DNA of 64,000 nt from contig MKRX01000005.1 in assembly GCA_001898035.1 (NCBI GenBank), positions 238,474-302,473 of the forward strand, written 5' to 3'. A model generated the notes under the pieces. It searched no databases. It was given only the letters and a program-made list of their open reading frames with translations, and was not told the origin of the DNA. This document shows positions 8,555 to 16,626 of this stretch, one piece after another (position 1 is the stretch's first letter; each line of letters begins with the position of its first letter). The position numbers and the translations under genes were made by a program. The DNA is from Armatimonadetes bacterium 55-13. GTDB taxonomy: Bacteria; Armatimonadota; Fimbriimonadia; Fimbriimonadales; Fimbriimonadaceae.

Positions 8555-8950
8555 GTGACAAATCTTGAGCAGAACGTAATTTTTAGGGTGCTGGAGGAGC
8601 GATATTGCGTGGCAAAGTTACCTTCGGATGCGCCGATTCCTGGGCCGCCGGACAAAGCCACGTTTTGGTCCCTCACCATAGCCGACGAGGAGATTTCGGT
8701 CGTTTGTCCAGAGTCGGAAGCACCCCCCGGGGCGGAAGTCGAGCGGAATTGGCGTTGCCTCAAGGTGCAGGGGCCACTGGAGTTTTCGCTTAAGGGAGTT
8801 TTAGTCAGTCTTCTGGCTCCCCTCGCTGAGGCTAACGTCGCTGTATTTGCCACATCCACCTACGACACCGACTATATCCTTGTTAAGCAATACCACCTGG
8901 CGTCTGCCCTTCAGGCTCTTGAAGCCGCTGGACACCGATTGATGGCTTAG
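8555..8950 (+). CDS. ACT-domain protein (ACT_7/CASTOR type)
   Basis: The 131-residue protein resembles small tandem ACT-domain proteins: WRCLKVQGPLEFSLKGVLVSLLAPLAEANVAVFATSTYDTDYILVK is characteristic of their C-terminal half. Members bind amino acids or related ligands and are thought to be sensors. It starts with GTG, 12 bp after metX, and has a perfect GAGGAGG Shine-Dalgarno sequence at 8544-8550, so it is probably co-transcribed with metX. A role in sensing an amino acid of the methionine/aspartate pathway is possible but not shown. Confidence 0.78.
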   Translation: MTNLEQNVIFRVLEERYCVAKLPSDAPIPGPPDKATFWSLTIADEEISVVCPESEAPPGAEVERNWRCLKVQGPLEFSLKGVLVSLLAPLAEANVAVFATSTYDTDYILVKQYHLASALQALEAAGHRLMA

Positions 8951-9072
8951 TCTTCCGTTGCCTGTTTCGGCTGAAGCCCAAAGAGGCATTTAGAGACAAA
9001 CCCAACATTTATTGTCGAAATGATTGGGGCAGATACGACTATAGGTTGAATCCACCGTAAAGGAGCAGTTCA

Positions 9073-9585
9073 ATGAGTACAGAAACCCAAGAACCCGTCG
9101 AAATGGGAACCAAGCCCGGAGCCGAGCACGAATGGCTTCAAAGACTTGTTGGAGAATGGCGAACCGAGGCCGAGATGACGATGGGGCCAGACAGTCCGCC
9201 CATGAAGGCTACGGGGACCGAGAGCGTGAAGAGTATGGGAGGTCTCTGGGCCGCTGGTGAAGGAACCTCAACCATGCCCGATGGCTCCGTCATGGAATAT
9301 CGCTCGGCCCTCGGCTATGATGTTTCCTTTAAAGAATATCGAGGTTGCTGGTACGCGTCGATGTCGTCTCACCTTTGGAAACGCACTGGAACCCTGAGTG
9401 CAGACGGCAACACCATGACTCTCGATTGCGTTGGGCCCAACATGGAGATCGACGGCGAGACGGCTAACTATCGCGACGTTATTCAAGTCGTTGACCAAGA
9501 TCACCTGATCCTCACGTCTTCGGGCGAGGATCAGAATGGTCAATACATCCCGTATATGACCGTCCACTACTACCGAACTAAGTAG
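9073..9585 (+). CDS. DUF1579 family protein
   Basis: The 170-residue protein has the DUF1579 layout: an early HEWLQRLVGEWRTE segment, then MGGLWAAGEG and a series of beta strands ending in TVHYYRTK. The family folds like a lipocalin-type barrel and its function is unknown. No signal peptide is seen. AAGGAG lies just before the ATG. It is flanked by a convergent glycosidase gene and a shared terminator hairpin. Confidence 0.82.
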   Translation: MSTETQEPVEMGTKPGAEHEWLQRLVGEWRTEAEMTMGPDSPPMKATGTESVKSMGGLWAAGEGTSTMPDGSVMEYRSALGYDVSFKEYRGCWYASMSSHLWKRTGTLSADGNTMTLDCVGPNMEIDGETANYRDVIQVVDQDHLILTSSGEDQNGQYIPYMTVHYYRTK

Positions 9586-9600
9586 GCCAAAGAAAATCGA

Positions 9601-9624
9601 CTCCCGCCCATATCGGGGCGGGAG
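9601..9624 (-). terminator. Terminator hairpin between DUF1579 gene and GH4 gene
   Basis: A perfect 9-bp stem (CTCCCGCCC / GGGCGGGAG) with a 6-nt loop lies between two convergent genes. On the minus strand it is followed by GATTTTCTTT, so it mainly ends the GH4 transcript. On the plus strand no T tract follows. Confidence 0.7.
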
Positions 9625-9642
9625 AGACTGCATGACAGAGCG

Positions 9643-11037
9643 CTAGCGATATTCAGGCAAGAATTCAGCTTCTGCGTCAAAGAGCTTGTAAGTCATCTCT
9701 TTAATTTCGGCTGGCGCACATACGGCCGCGGTGAGGGGGTCGAGCATCAGGGCCTGTGCCGCAAACTCTTTGGAGCGATGAATGATTGCCTCAACCGCCA
9801 TGTCGAACATATGCATATTTGAGGCGCAGATCGCCGCCATTTGGCGCGGAAGACGCCCAAATCGAATCGGCTGGACGCGATTGGCGTTAATAAGGCAGGC
9901 CACTTCCACACAGCCATCTTGCGGAAGATTCTCGATGCAGCCCTCGTTGGCAACGTTGCCATGAATGACGATCGGTTGGTTTTTCTCGGCCGCCTCTATG
10001 ATCCAAGCCCCATATTCCCAAGACCGTTCGGTCTTGATCTGCTCTTCGCCTCGATAGAGCTTCATTCGATACTCGTCTTGGTTCTTTCGCCAAGTCGGCC
10101 AGTTATTGGCGTAAAAGCTCTCCTCACCTCGGTAACCCGTGTCGGTGTACTTGTCCAGCAAATCCTTTCGCTTTCGATAGTAGGGAAGGTATTCGCTCAG
10201 GTGCCCGCTTGATTCGGTGATGAACGCCCCAAAGTGAAGCATCATGTCGGAGCGAACTGGCTCCGCCTTTGCAAAGTCGCTCTCGCGGTTTTGGGCTTGC
10301 TCCATGAGAGTGGGATAGAGACTCTGCCCATCCGGACCGTTAAATTCTGTGAACCAGGCCAGGTGGTTAATGCCTGCGCATTTCCATTGGACTTGCTCGT
10401 AGGGAACTCCCGTGTATCCGGCAAGCATGTGGGAGGTGCCTTGAACGGAGTGACAGAGCCCTACCACCTCCATAGAACTGGTGCGAGCCGCCGCCAGGCA
10501 CATCATATTCATGGGGTTGGTGTAATTCAGCACCAGGGCCTTCGGGCACAGCTTCTCTGCGTCTTTTAAGATGTCCAGCCATACGGGAATAGTTCGAAGA
10601 CCCTTGAATAGCCCTCCAGGACCAATCGTGTCGCCGATATTTTGGCTGACCCCATACTCCAAAGGAATATCGTTGTCAAACCGAACGCAGTCGATACCGC
10701 TGACTTCGATCGAGTTCACGATGTAATCTGTGCCAGGCAAAAGCTCTCGTCGGTCTGTGCTTGCTTTGACCCTCCATTTGTCGGCTTCGCCCGCTGCGTC
10801 GAGGACTTTTTCGATAAGCTTGCGACTCAGTTCAAGGCGCTCGCCGTCGATATCGATAAGGCGAAGTTCGCCCCCCTGACTGCCAGGGATCATGATGACA
10901 TCCCGAAGAATGCTATTGGTAAAGCCGCTCCCCGCGCCAATCATTGTTACGTTTAACTTGCGCGGCATCGAACCTGGAAGTCCGATTCTCTCGTCAGATT
11001 TAGTGTGCTCGATGTGTCCCTTGGTTGCTGAGGCCAT
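9643..11037 (-). CDS. Glycoside hydrolase family 4, alpha-galactosidase/alpha-glucosidase-like
   Basis: GH4 enzymes use NAD and Mn(2+) to cleave glycosides by transient oxidation. The NAD-binding glycine motif (MIGAGSGFTN) is near residue 32. The N-terminal part continues with NYTNPMN, the metal-ligand segment GLCHSVQGT and GINHLAWF, which carries the catalytic region. CHSVQGT resembles the alpha-galactosidase (MelA) group more than the 6-phospho-glucosidases. Several starts are possible. I choose the ATG at 11037 because TACCTT ends six bases upstream, the leaderless geometry repeated in this window; the ATG at 10968 is the main alternative. Confidence 0.85.
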   Translation of the reverse strand: MASATKGHIEHTKSDERIGLPGSMPRKLNVTMIGAGSGFTNSILRDVIMIPGSQGGELRLIDIDGERLELSRKLIEKVLDAAGEADKWRVKASTDRRELLPGTDYIVNSIEVSGIDCVRFDNDIPLEYGVSQNIGDTIGPGGLFKGLRTIPVWLDILKDAEKLCPKALVLNYTNPMNMMCLAAARTSSMEVVGLCHSVQGTSHMLAGYTGVPYEQVQWKCAGINHLAWFTEFNGPDGQSLYPTLMEQAQNRESDFAKAEPVRSDMMLHFGAFITESSGHLSEYLPYYRKRKDLLDKYTDTGYRGEESFYANNWPTWRKNQDEYRMKLYRGEEQIKTERSWEYGAWIIEAAEKNQPIVIHGNVANEGCIENLPQDGCVEVACLINANRVQPIRFGRLPRQMAAICASNMHMFDMAVEAIIHRSKEFAAQALMLDPLTAAVCAPAEIKEMTYKLFDAEAEFLPEYR

Positions 11038-11043
11038 GTCGAA

Positions 11044-11049
11044 AAGGTA
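11044..11049 (-). promoter_or_regulatory. -10-like TACCTT, leaderless GH4 gene
   Basis: The hexamer ends exactly six bases before the ATG at 11037 on the minus strand. No Shine-Dalgarno sequence is seen. Confidence 0.55.
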
Positions 11050-11190
11050 GCACACTGGGGTAAGTTCAAACCAAGTCTTCCCGAGTAATCATTCAATATT
11101 GACGAACCCGATAGATAATAGAGTCGTCGTCTGCCAAAGAAGCGACTATCTGCATCACTTCGTCAAAGTGTGTGGAAAAATGGTAGCAGC

Positions 11191-11664
11191 ATGGCCAATT
11201 TAGGGACAAGCGGGTCTGAGAGCAAGGTTATCCTTCTCATTGAGGACAATATCGATGATGAGCGTTTGACGCTGAGAGCCTTGCGACGAAACAACATCAT
11301 GAATGAGGTTGTCGTCGCATGCGATGGGCAGGAAGCCATCGACTATCTATTCGGGTCTGGCAGTTATGCCGGACGCGATATGAATGTGATGCCTGCCGTC
11401 GTCATGCTCGATCTCAAACTGCCTCGCCTGAGCGGACTGGAGGTCCTCAAGCGGATCCGAGAGGATAGTCGCACGAAACGACTCCCCGTCGTGGTGCTTA
11501 CATCATCGGAAGATGAGCAGCAAATCGAGTTGGCATACGCATCCGGGGCCAATAGCTTTATTCACAAGCCAACGGATCCAGCCGAGTTCTCAGAGATGGT
11601 TCTTCAGTTAGCTATGTACTGGCTTTTGTTGAATCGCACGGCTCCCGAGCGAATGGTGGTCTAA
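11191..11664 (+). CDS. Single-domain response regulator (Rcp1-like)
   Basis: This is a stand-alone receiver domain of 157 residues. The acidic pair is in LIEDN, the phospho-acceptor Asp in MLDLKLPR, the switch Thr in VVLTSS and the conserved Lys in FIHKPTD. The long beta4 region and the E-D-N-xxD start resemble Rcp1-type regulators paired with bacteriophytochromes or hybrid kinases. No output domain or kinase gene is nearby. The frame is open from a GTG at 11170, and the ATG at 11191 is preferred; neither has a good Shine-Dalgarno sequence. Confidence 0.9.
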   Translation: MANLGTSGSESKVILLIEDNIDDERLTLRALRRNNIMNEVVVACDGQEAIDYLFGSGSYAGRDMNVMPAVVMLDLKLPRLSGLEVLKRIREDSRTKRLPVVVLTSSEDEQQIELAYASGANSFIHKPTDPAEFSEMVLQLAMYWLLLNRTAPERMVV

Positions 11665-11691
11665 AACGTTTGCGATCATGGACCCAAAGGG

Positions 11692-11722
11692 TTGCATTCG
11701 CGAAGGGGGCATGTCATACTTT
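11692..11722 (+). promoter_or_regulatory. Possible promoter of the tRNA-Asp/tRNA-Phe pair
   Basis: TTGCAT at 11692-11697 and TACTTT at 11717-11722 are 19 bases apart, and the tRNA-Asp gene begins ten bases later. The spacing is long, so this is a tentative call. Confidence 0.4.
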
Positions 11723-11732
11723 CAATCCACGC

Positions 11733-11808
<76 letters not shown>

Positions 11809-11824
11809 TCTCAAACGACCCCGT

Positions 11825-11900
11825 GCCGCGGTAGCTCAGTCGGTAGAGCATAGCACTGAAAATGCTAGGGTCGCCGGTTCAAATCCGGCCTGCGGCACCA
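11825..11900 (+). tRNA. tRNA-Phe (GAA)
   Basis: A 76-nt cloverleaf with encoded CCA. The acceptor stem is GCCGCGG/CTGCGGC, the anticodon stem TAGCA/TGCTA, the anticodon GAA at 11858-11860 and the discriminator base A. The next reading frame runs straight out of its 3' end. Confidence 0.97.
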
Positions 11901-11902
11901 CT

Positions 11903-12967
11903 CGATTTCTTTGGGTCGTTCTTCTTTTTCTTCTATTCCCGGGCTGGGTATGGGCTCAATCAGAAATTCTAAGGCCCTTTGATCGCATTAGGATCACATC
12001 CACGGGTTCTCTCGGCCTCAGCGTGGACAAGACTCTGGGAGCTGATGGTGCAGTTAAGCTCACTGGCATCCAGACGGTCTTTTTGGCAGGTCGGACCCTC
12101 GCCGAAGCCGCGATTGAGTTGAAAAGAGTTGGCGGAGTTAAGCTGGGATCCGTGGGGATTTCTAGGTTAACGCCTGAGTCCACGCCGATCATGTTTCGTG
12201 GGGCGGTGCGTCACAGTGGCTCGGTAAGTGCACGGACCCCGAAAACACTTCAACAAGTACTTGAGATCGCTCAACCCGAAGATGGGGCGGACCTGAATGC
12301 CGTTGTGATCTACACGGCTCAGAGAGACCGCCTAGTTATTGACTCCGAAGCCGAGGGAACACGATTTCCCTTGCGTGCTGGCGACGAAGTGGTGATTGAA
12401 TTTCGCAAGGTTGCCGACGAAGTTCTCGTACTAGGCGCCGTGAGGGAACCCGGTAGCAAACCCTACATAAAGGGCGAATCGATGGAACAAGCGGTTGCTC
12501 GCGCCGGAGGCTTGACCGGGCATGCCGTTACTGAGAAGATCAGAGTTCTTAGGTCAGGAGTTCCGATTGATGGAGCAGATTGGACGGATATTGGACGTCG
12601 CACCGTATTGAGGAGAGGGGATGTCATTCAAGTTCCGACGGCAGAAAACGCTACCTACGTGAGTGTGGTCGGTTTCGTCAAGAAGCCAGGCCTGGTACCT
12701 TTCAAGCCTGGAATGACGTTGTTGGAAGCCATCGCAGCTGCTGGAGGAACAACGGTCGGTGCGGGCCTCGATTCGATCGAGGTACGCAAAGTGTTTAAAG
12801 GGTTAGGCAATACCAAGCGATTTGATATTTCGATGATAAAGAAGGGCTCTGACAAGGATCCAAAGCTAGTAGCGGCAGACATCGTATTCGTGCCGGCATT
12901 CGTCTTCAAGGCTCCGGAGGACAAGAAGAAATTTCATCCGGTCGTTCCTCCCAGGAGGCGGCCATGA
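11903..12967 (+). CDS. SLBB-domain exported protein (polysaccharide-export-like), start codon unresolved
   Basis: The translation begins with a signal-peptide-like stretch (RFLWVVLLFLLFPGWVWAQS). An N-terminal export-type segment follows, then two SLBB repeats (LVLGAVREPGSKPY...; VSVVGFVKKPGLVPF...LLEAIAAAGG), as in Wza/KpsD-like outer-membrane polysaccharide export proteins. The frame contains no ATG, GTG or TTG between the middle of tRNA-Asp and about 12022, which is inside the folded region. The frame does continue upstream to ATG 11678 and 11711, but only by translating both tRNAs. The true start is therefore non-canonical, lost, or hidden by a frameshift. The 3' end overlaps the dipeptidase gene by 4 bp. 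Confidence 0.75.
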   Translation, partial: RFLWVVLLFLLFPGWVWAQSEILRPFDRIRITSTGSLGLSVDKTLGADGAVKLTGIQTVFLAGRTLAEAAIELKRVGGVKLGSVGISRLTPESTPIMFRGAVRHSGSVSARTPKTLQQVLEIAQPEDGADLNAVVIYTAQRDRLVIDSEAEGTRFPLRAGDEVVIEFRKVADEVLVLGAVREPGSKPYIKGESMEQAVARAGGLTGHAVTEKIRVLRSGVPIDGADWTDIGRRTVLRRGDVIQVPTAENATYVSVVGFVKKPGLVPFKPGMTLLEAIAAAGGTTVGAGLDSIEVRKVFKGLGNTKRFDISMIKKGSDKDPKLVAADIVFVPAFVFKAPEDKKKFHPVVPPRRRP

Positions 12968-13707
12968 AGCCCAAATGGGACCGAACAAAAGGGCGCCCAG
13001 AACCGATCCGAGCGCTGAATCTCATCCCTGAACATGAGAATAATGAGCCGCTAGTGGATATTCGCGACTATGCGCCGAACGTCGTGATGGCGAGGCAGCA
13101 AGTCATTCCGTACGTCAGAGAGCAAGTGGCCAAGATGGTTCATGAGGCATCCCTGAGAATTCCCGAGGGCATGCGCCTGGGGTTAGTCGAAGGATGGCGT
13201 CCCCTTCAAAGACAGCAGAGAATCTACGATTTCATCTGGAAATGCGCACAAGAGGCATTTCCTCATCGAAATCACGCCGCCCTCAGAAGAACGGTTTGTC
13301 GCTGGGTTGCGCCGACCGATCAAAAGGCTCCTCCTGGTCATTGCACGGGTGCTGCGGTGGATGTGTGGCTTTTGGACGAAGAAGGTAACGAAATGGACGT
13401 TTGGTCCCCGCACGAGCGATTTCAGGCCGCACCGACTTTCATCTATGGCCTTTCTGATGAGTCTTCGCGGAGGAGGATGGCGCTGTACGAGGCTATGACA
13501 TCCGTAGGATTTTCAAACTGTCGCGACGAGTGGTGGCATTACAGTTTTGGGGACGCGGGATGGGCGGTGAGAATGGATGAGCCCACCTGCTTCTATGGTT
13601 TGGCACAATTGGAAACTGAACTCTATCAGGACTTAGAAAGACTAGCCGAGGAGTCTTTCAAGAATCGGCCCAATCCCTTTCTGCCTCAAAGTGGGGAAGC
13701 GGCCTGA
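12964..13707 (+). CDS. D-alanyl-D-alanine dipeptidase, VanX/DdpX-like (peptidase M15D)
   Basis: The 247-residue zinc peptidase carries EGWRP near residue 76, the metal-ligand segment GHCTGAAVDVW and the C-terminal EWWHYSFGD, which holds the catalytic Glu and the third zinc ligand. This family cleaves D-Ala-D-Ala, either for peptidoglycan recycling (DdpX) or for vancomycin resistance (VanX). No vanH or vanA is nearby, so recycling or use of muropeptides is more likely. No signal peptide is seen, which fits a cytoplasmic enzyme. The start overlaps the preceding stop (ATGA). Confidence 0.88.
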   Translation: MKPKWDRTKGRPEPIRALNLIPEHENNEPLVDIRDYAPNVVMARQQVIPYVREQVAKMVHEASLRIPEGMRLGLVEGWRPLQRQQRIYDFIWKCAQEAFPHRNHAALRRTVCRWVAPTDQKAPPGHCTGAAVDVWLLDEEGNEMDVWSPHERFQAAPTFIYGLSDESSRRRMALYEAMTSVGFSNCRDEWWHYSFGDAGWAVRMDEPTCFYGLAQLETELYQDLERLAEESFKNRPNPFLPQSGEAA

Positions 13708-13719
13708 CGGGCCGCTTCC
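13695..13719 (+). terminator. Hairpin at the end of the SLBB/dipeptidase pair
   Basis: A 9-bp perfect stem (GGAAGCGGC / GCCGCTTCC) includes the dipeptidase stop codon in its loop region. It is followed by a pyrimidine-rich stretch without a clean T run. It probably terminates the plus-strand transcript before the convergent lipoprotein gene. Confidence 0.5.
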
Positions 13720-13725
13720 GCTCAA

Positions 13726-14070
13726 CTACTTCTTGTCTTTGTTCTTCAGTTTGAAGTCGACGGATCGCTTCCATTCTTCCGTGCCGATCTTTGGCCCGTT
13801 TCCTTCAGCATCTGCGGTGTGGATCTTTGATTCCACTGCCCGGTTCCACTCATCGGATCCAAAGTCGGGCCCGTGCCCGTCGCTTGAGATCCCCAGTTTT
13901 TCATCGACCGTCTTCATCCACTCCTGACTGCCAATTGCCGGCTCATGGGTCGCTGGTGTCACCGTTACCGCTGAGGGAGTCTCCGGCGAAGATGCGGACT
14001 GCGTCTCTTCTTTTGTGCACCCCGCAATGACCAAGATTGCGCCGAGTGCGGCGGCATAGATAAACTTCAT
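13726..14070 (-). CDS. Small lipoprotein with three Trp-containing repeats
   Basis: Not a family I recognise. The 114-residue protein has a lipoprotein signal peptide (lipobox VIAGC, Cys18), a Ser/Thr/Pro-rich linker, then three copies of a 16-residue motif. The motif is P-x-[IF]-G-[ST]-x-E-W-x-x-x-V-[DE]-x-K-[LI], at residues 44-59, 68-83 and 93-108, with a period of 24-25 residues. AGGAGGT lies eight bases before the ATG, so this gene has a normal leader. The repeat could bind something in the periplasm or the wall; no function is implied by context. Confidence 0.8.
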   Translation of the reverse strand: MKFIYAAALGAILVIAGCTKEETQSASSPETPSAVTVTPATHEPAIGSQEWMKTVDEKLGISSDGHGPDFGSDEWNRAVESKIHTADAEGNGPKIGTEEWKRSVDFKLKNKDKK

Positions 14071-14158
14071 TCGTACCTCCTGCTTGGCACTTCAGCCTAA
14101 TACCACCGAACGCCTGCGTCAATCAAGAGACGGATTGCTGGGTACAAACTCCCTGTGG

Positions 14159-16537
14159 CTAGTTCTTCGGTTTGATTGTCGAGAAGTCGACTGCATCGGG
14201 CATATAAACGCCATTGGGCCGGAAGTTGCCCGGAATGAGCAGGATTGTGTCGATCGCCAGATCGGTGCCTTGAGGGGCGTCCACCGTCAGGCGAATCTTG
14301 CTGATTCCCGGCACAAGCTTGGTCGTTCCCATCTTATACCAGGCGAATCCTGAGCCATATTGGCTCAAACCCTCGCCCTCAATCGAGAGCGTCTGCCCGC
14401 CCACCGAAAGGGTGACGTATTGCTTTGCCTGAGGAGGAAGTTTGGCGGCTACCCAAACTTCCAGCAAATCGGTGGATCGCGTTTGAAAGGAATAGTCTGC
14501 GTAGTAAGTTTGGGCAAACGATTCTAACGTAGACCGTAGAGCCAGGCACCAGGCGTTTGAGCAGCCCATTTGACTCAGCGGCTCGCTGAAATTGTTGATT
14601 TTGCTGAACTCGGCCTCCTGCCATACATAGGGGGCAAAGCGACTGGAGAGTTTCCAAAACCACTCGCGCATGCTATAGAAATTGCCGCCCGGATTGGCGT
14701 CGAAACCTGCCAAAGCATCCGCAAAGTGAAACTTCTCCTCGTAAATCTCCATGCGTTTTTCCTCGGCGAGCTTGGCGAGGTAACCGAATCGAGCGATTGT
14801 CTCTTGATAAGCTGGCTCTGGAACGGGAATGTCGTCTGTACCGTAGATCATCAAAGGCAGTTCGCCGATCGTGACTTCTACTCCTCCTCGGACGAACTTC
14901 GGCTGTGGATCTGATTGTCCGGTGGTTGCAAAAGTGAGGGCTTTAGCTTTCTCTTTTGCGACTCGAAGTTTGATTCTTCGTTCCGCGCCCGTTGACCAAA
15001 TTACAAAATAGCTGCCCGATCCATTAGATACGCGATATCCGTAAAACTGTGTGCCAAGATCGACTCGATTTCCGTCAAGAGGAGAGGGCAGCCACCAAGC
15101 ACCGCTAGCGAGTCGCTGGGTCGCAGCCGGATTCGCCGCGTTCTCTGGGTAGAAAACGGCTTGCGAGCCGTAGTTAGCTAAATTGGAGTCATTTGACCTT
15201 GCGAGAGCGACAGGAGCAAGGGCCTTGCGTAGATCGCCGGAACTATTGCGGAAAAACCAACCGCGGGCACCAAGACTTGAAAGGTCGTCAACCGTCGCGC
15301 CCAACTGGTCAACACCGGAGATATCGATATCCGTGGCTACCAGCCACCCGGGCTTTTTCCATCGATAGACAGTGCTTGCCGCTCGACTTGCCGATTCGAT
15401 GATTTGAGTCGGGCTGGCTCCGCTGACTCTTGCGCCTACGCCATCCACCGAGACGGTGTCGCCTTCATAAGCAGACGCCCAGCCGCTCCACTCTTGAATA
15501 ACGGGAACGTCGACTTGCTCACGAATAGAAGAGGTAATTCGCTGATAGCGTCGGGCGCCTGCGGCCGCGATCACCGCCTGAATGTCGTCCCAAATCTTGG
15601 ACCGCGTCTGCGTGCAGGTGTAGGTCTTGTCAGTAACTGGGTCCCATAGCAATGAGATTCCCTTTTTCCCTGCCCAGAGGGGAAGGAGCCGCGCCATTTC
15701 GTCGAAGGACTTGAGATCGTTTGATGCCAAGGCCCAGTTTCTCTGTGCGGTATCCATGTTCTGATACTTCTTTTCTAAGAAAGTTCTGAACTCGTATCGG
15801 AAATAGGGGTTGCTGGGGACAAATCTTGTGCTGGTCTTGGCGACAAAGAGCATCCTTCCTAAAGGATTGATGATCCCGCGCAGACCTGCACCCGGTGCGT
15901 GATTCTTAAGAGAAGTGAGCAGGGTATCTCGATGTTCGTCTAAGGATTCCCACAAATCCGGTTGCTCCAGACTACGCATCTCGGGATACAGCAGGAGGAT
16001 ATGCTCCAGGTCGTTGAGTGGTTTGACCTCGATACTTAGACGCCCGTTTTCCAGTTTGATTCGCTGGAGCTTTTCGACGTTATTGTCTCGCTTGGTTGTC
16101 AAAATCGCCAAAACACTCGTCGCTCCCGGAATCGTCGCATCCACGCGCCTCGCCTGGGTGATTCCCGAAATCGAGTAGGCCTGCGGTTCAATCGCAAATC
16201 CCTTTGCCATGGGCGCCAATGAACTTATGTCGATGAGGTACCGGAGTTTTTGTGATTCGAGGGCTTTCAGTGCCTCATCCCAGCCGGTGCCGCCCGCCGG
16301 GAGTTCAACGACGACGTCGCCGAGCCCCGCTTCCTTCGCCGCTTGGATTTGGTCGACCGTTCCGTCGACTCTTACGCCTACAGGTAGGTATGGTGTGCCT
16401 CCCCAAACAAGCGTCTTTGCGTCGTTGATTGACCATGTTACGGGTTGTCCACCCTTGGGGCGGTAGACGCCATTTGGCTTCTGAGCCATGCCAACGGCGG
16501 CAAGTCCAATGACGACACAGGAAAGAAACGCGCGCAC
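14159..16537 (-). CDS. Large secreted protein, possible glycoside-hydrolase-like TIM barrel
   Basis: From the GTG at 16537 the protein has 792 residues and begins with a signal peptide (RAFLSCVVIGLAAVGMAQ). The middle contains stretches that recall GH42-like barrels (a PYFRYEFRTFLEKKYQ segment and nearby Trp-rich parts), and the last 150 residues look like a beta-sandwich carbohydrate-binding module. I cannot place catalytic residues, so enzymatic activity is unproven. The start is supported by TATCTT ending six bases before the GTG. The frame itself opens at 16567 with two GTG codons. It is divergent from the transketolase gene. Confidence 0.68.
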   Translation of the reverse strand: MRAFLSCVVIGLAAVGMAQKPNGVYRPKGGQPVTWSINDAKTLVWGGTPYLPVGVRVDGTVDQIQAAKEAGLGDVVVELPAGGTGWDEALKALESQKLRYLIDISSLAPMAKGFAIEPQAYSISGITQARRVDATIPGATSVLAILTTKRDNNVEKLQRIKLENGRLSIEVKPLNDLEHILLLYPEMRSLEQPDLWESLDEHRDTLLTSLKNHAPGAGLRGIINPLGRMLFVAKTSTRFVPSNPYFRYEFRTFLEKKYQNMDTAQRNWALASNDLKSFDEMARLLPLWAGKKGISLLWDPVTDKTYTCTQTRSKIWDDIQAVIAAAGARRYQRITSSIREQVDVPVIQEWSGWASAYEGDTVSVDGVGARVSGASPTQIIESASRAASTVYRWKKPGWLVATDIDISGVDQLGATVDDLSSLGARGWFFRNSSGDLRKALAPVALARSNDSNLANYGSQAVFYPENAANPAATQRLASGAWWLPSPLDGNRVDLGTQFYGYRVSNGSGSYFVIWSTGAERRIKLRVAKEKAKALTFATTGQSDPQPKFVRGGVEVTIGELPLMIYGTDDIPVPEPAYQETIARFGYLAKLAEEKRMEIYEEKFHFADALAGFDANPGGNFYSMREWFWKLSSRFAPYVWQEAEFSKINNFSEPLSQMGCSNAWCLALRSTLESFAQTYYADYSFQTRSTDLLEVWVAAKLPPQAKQYVTLSVGGQTLSIEGEGLSQYGSGFAWYKMGTTKLVPGISKIRLTVDAPQGTDLAIDTILLIPGNFRPNGVYMPDAVDFSTIKPKN

Positions 16538-16543
16538 GGTCGG

Positions 16544-16549
16544 AAGATA
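16544..16549 (-). promoter_or_regulatory. -10-like TATCTT, leaderless secreted-protein gene
   Basis: GG-TATCTT ends exactly six bases before the GTG at 16537 on the minus strand. There is no Shine-Dalgarno sequence in between. Confidence 0.55.
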
Positions 16550-16614
16550 CCCCTTAAGACTCACCACGAAAGACCGACTGCATGAGAAGGCATGTTCGTT
16601 CGAAACGACCGGGG

Positions 16615-16620
16615 TACCCT
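16615..16620 (+). promoter_or_regulatory. -10-like TACCCT, leaderless transketolase
   Basis: GG-TACCCT ends exactly six bases before the GTG at 16627. It is the same hexamer and spacing as upstream of metX. Confidence 0.6.
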
Positions 16621-16626
16621 TCCAAC

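Noticed and set aside
16582-16626. Upstream extension of transketolase
   Set aside because: The 15 extra residues do not match the family, and the GTG at 16627 fits the start rule.
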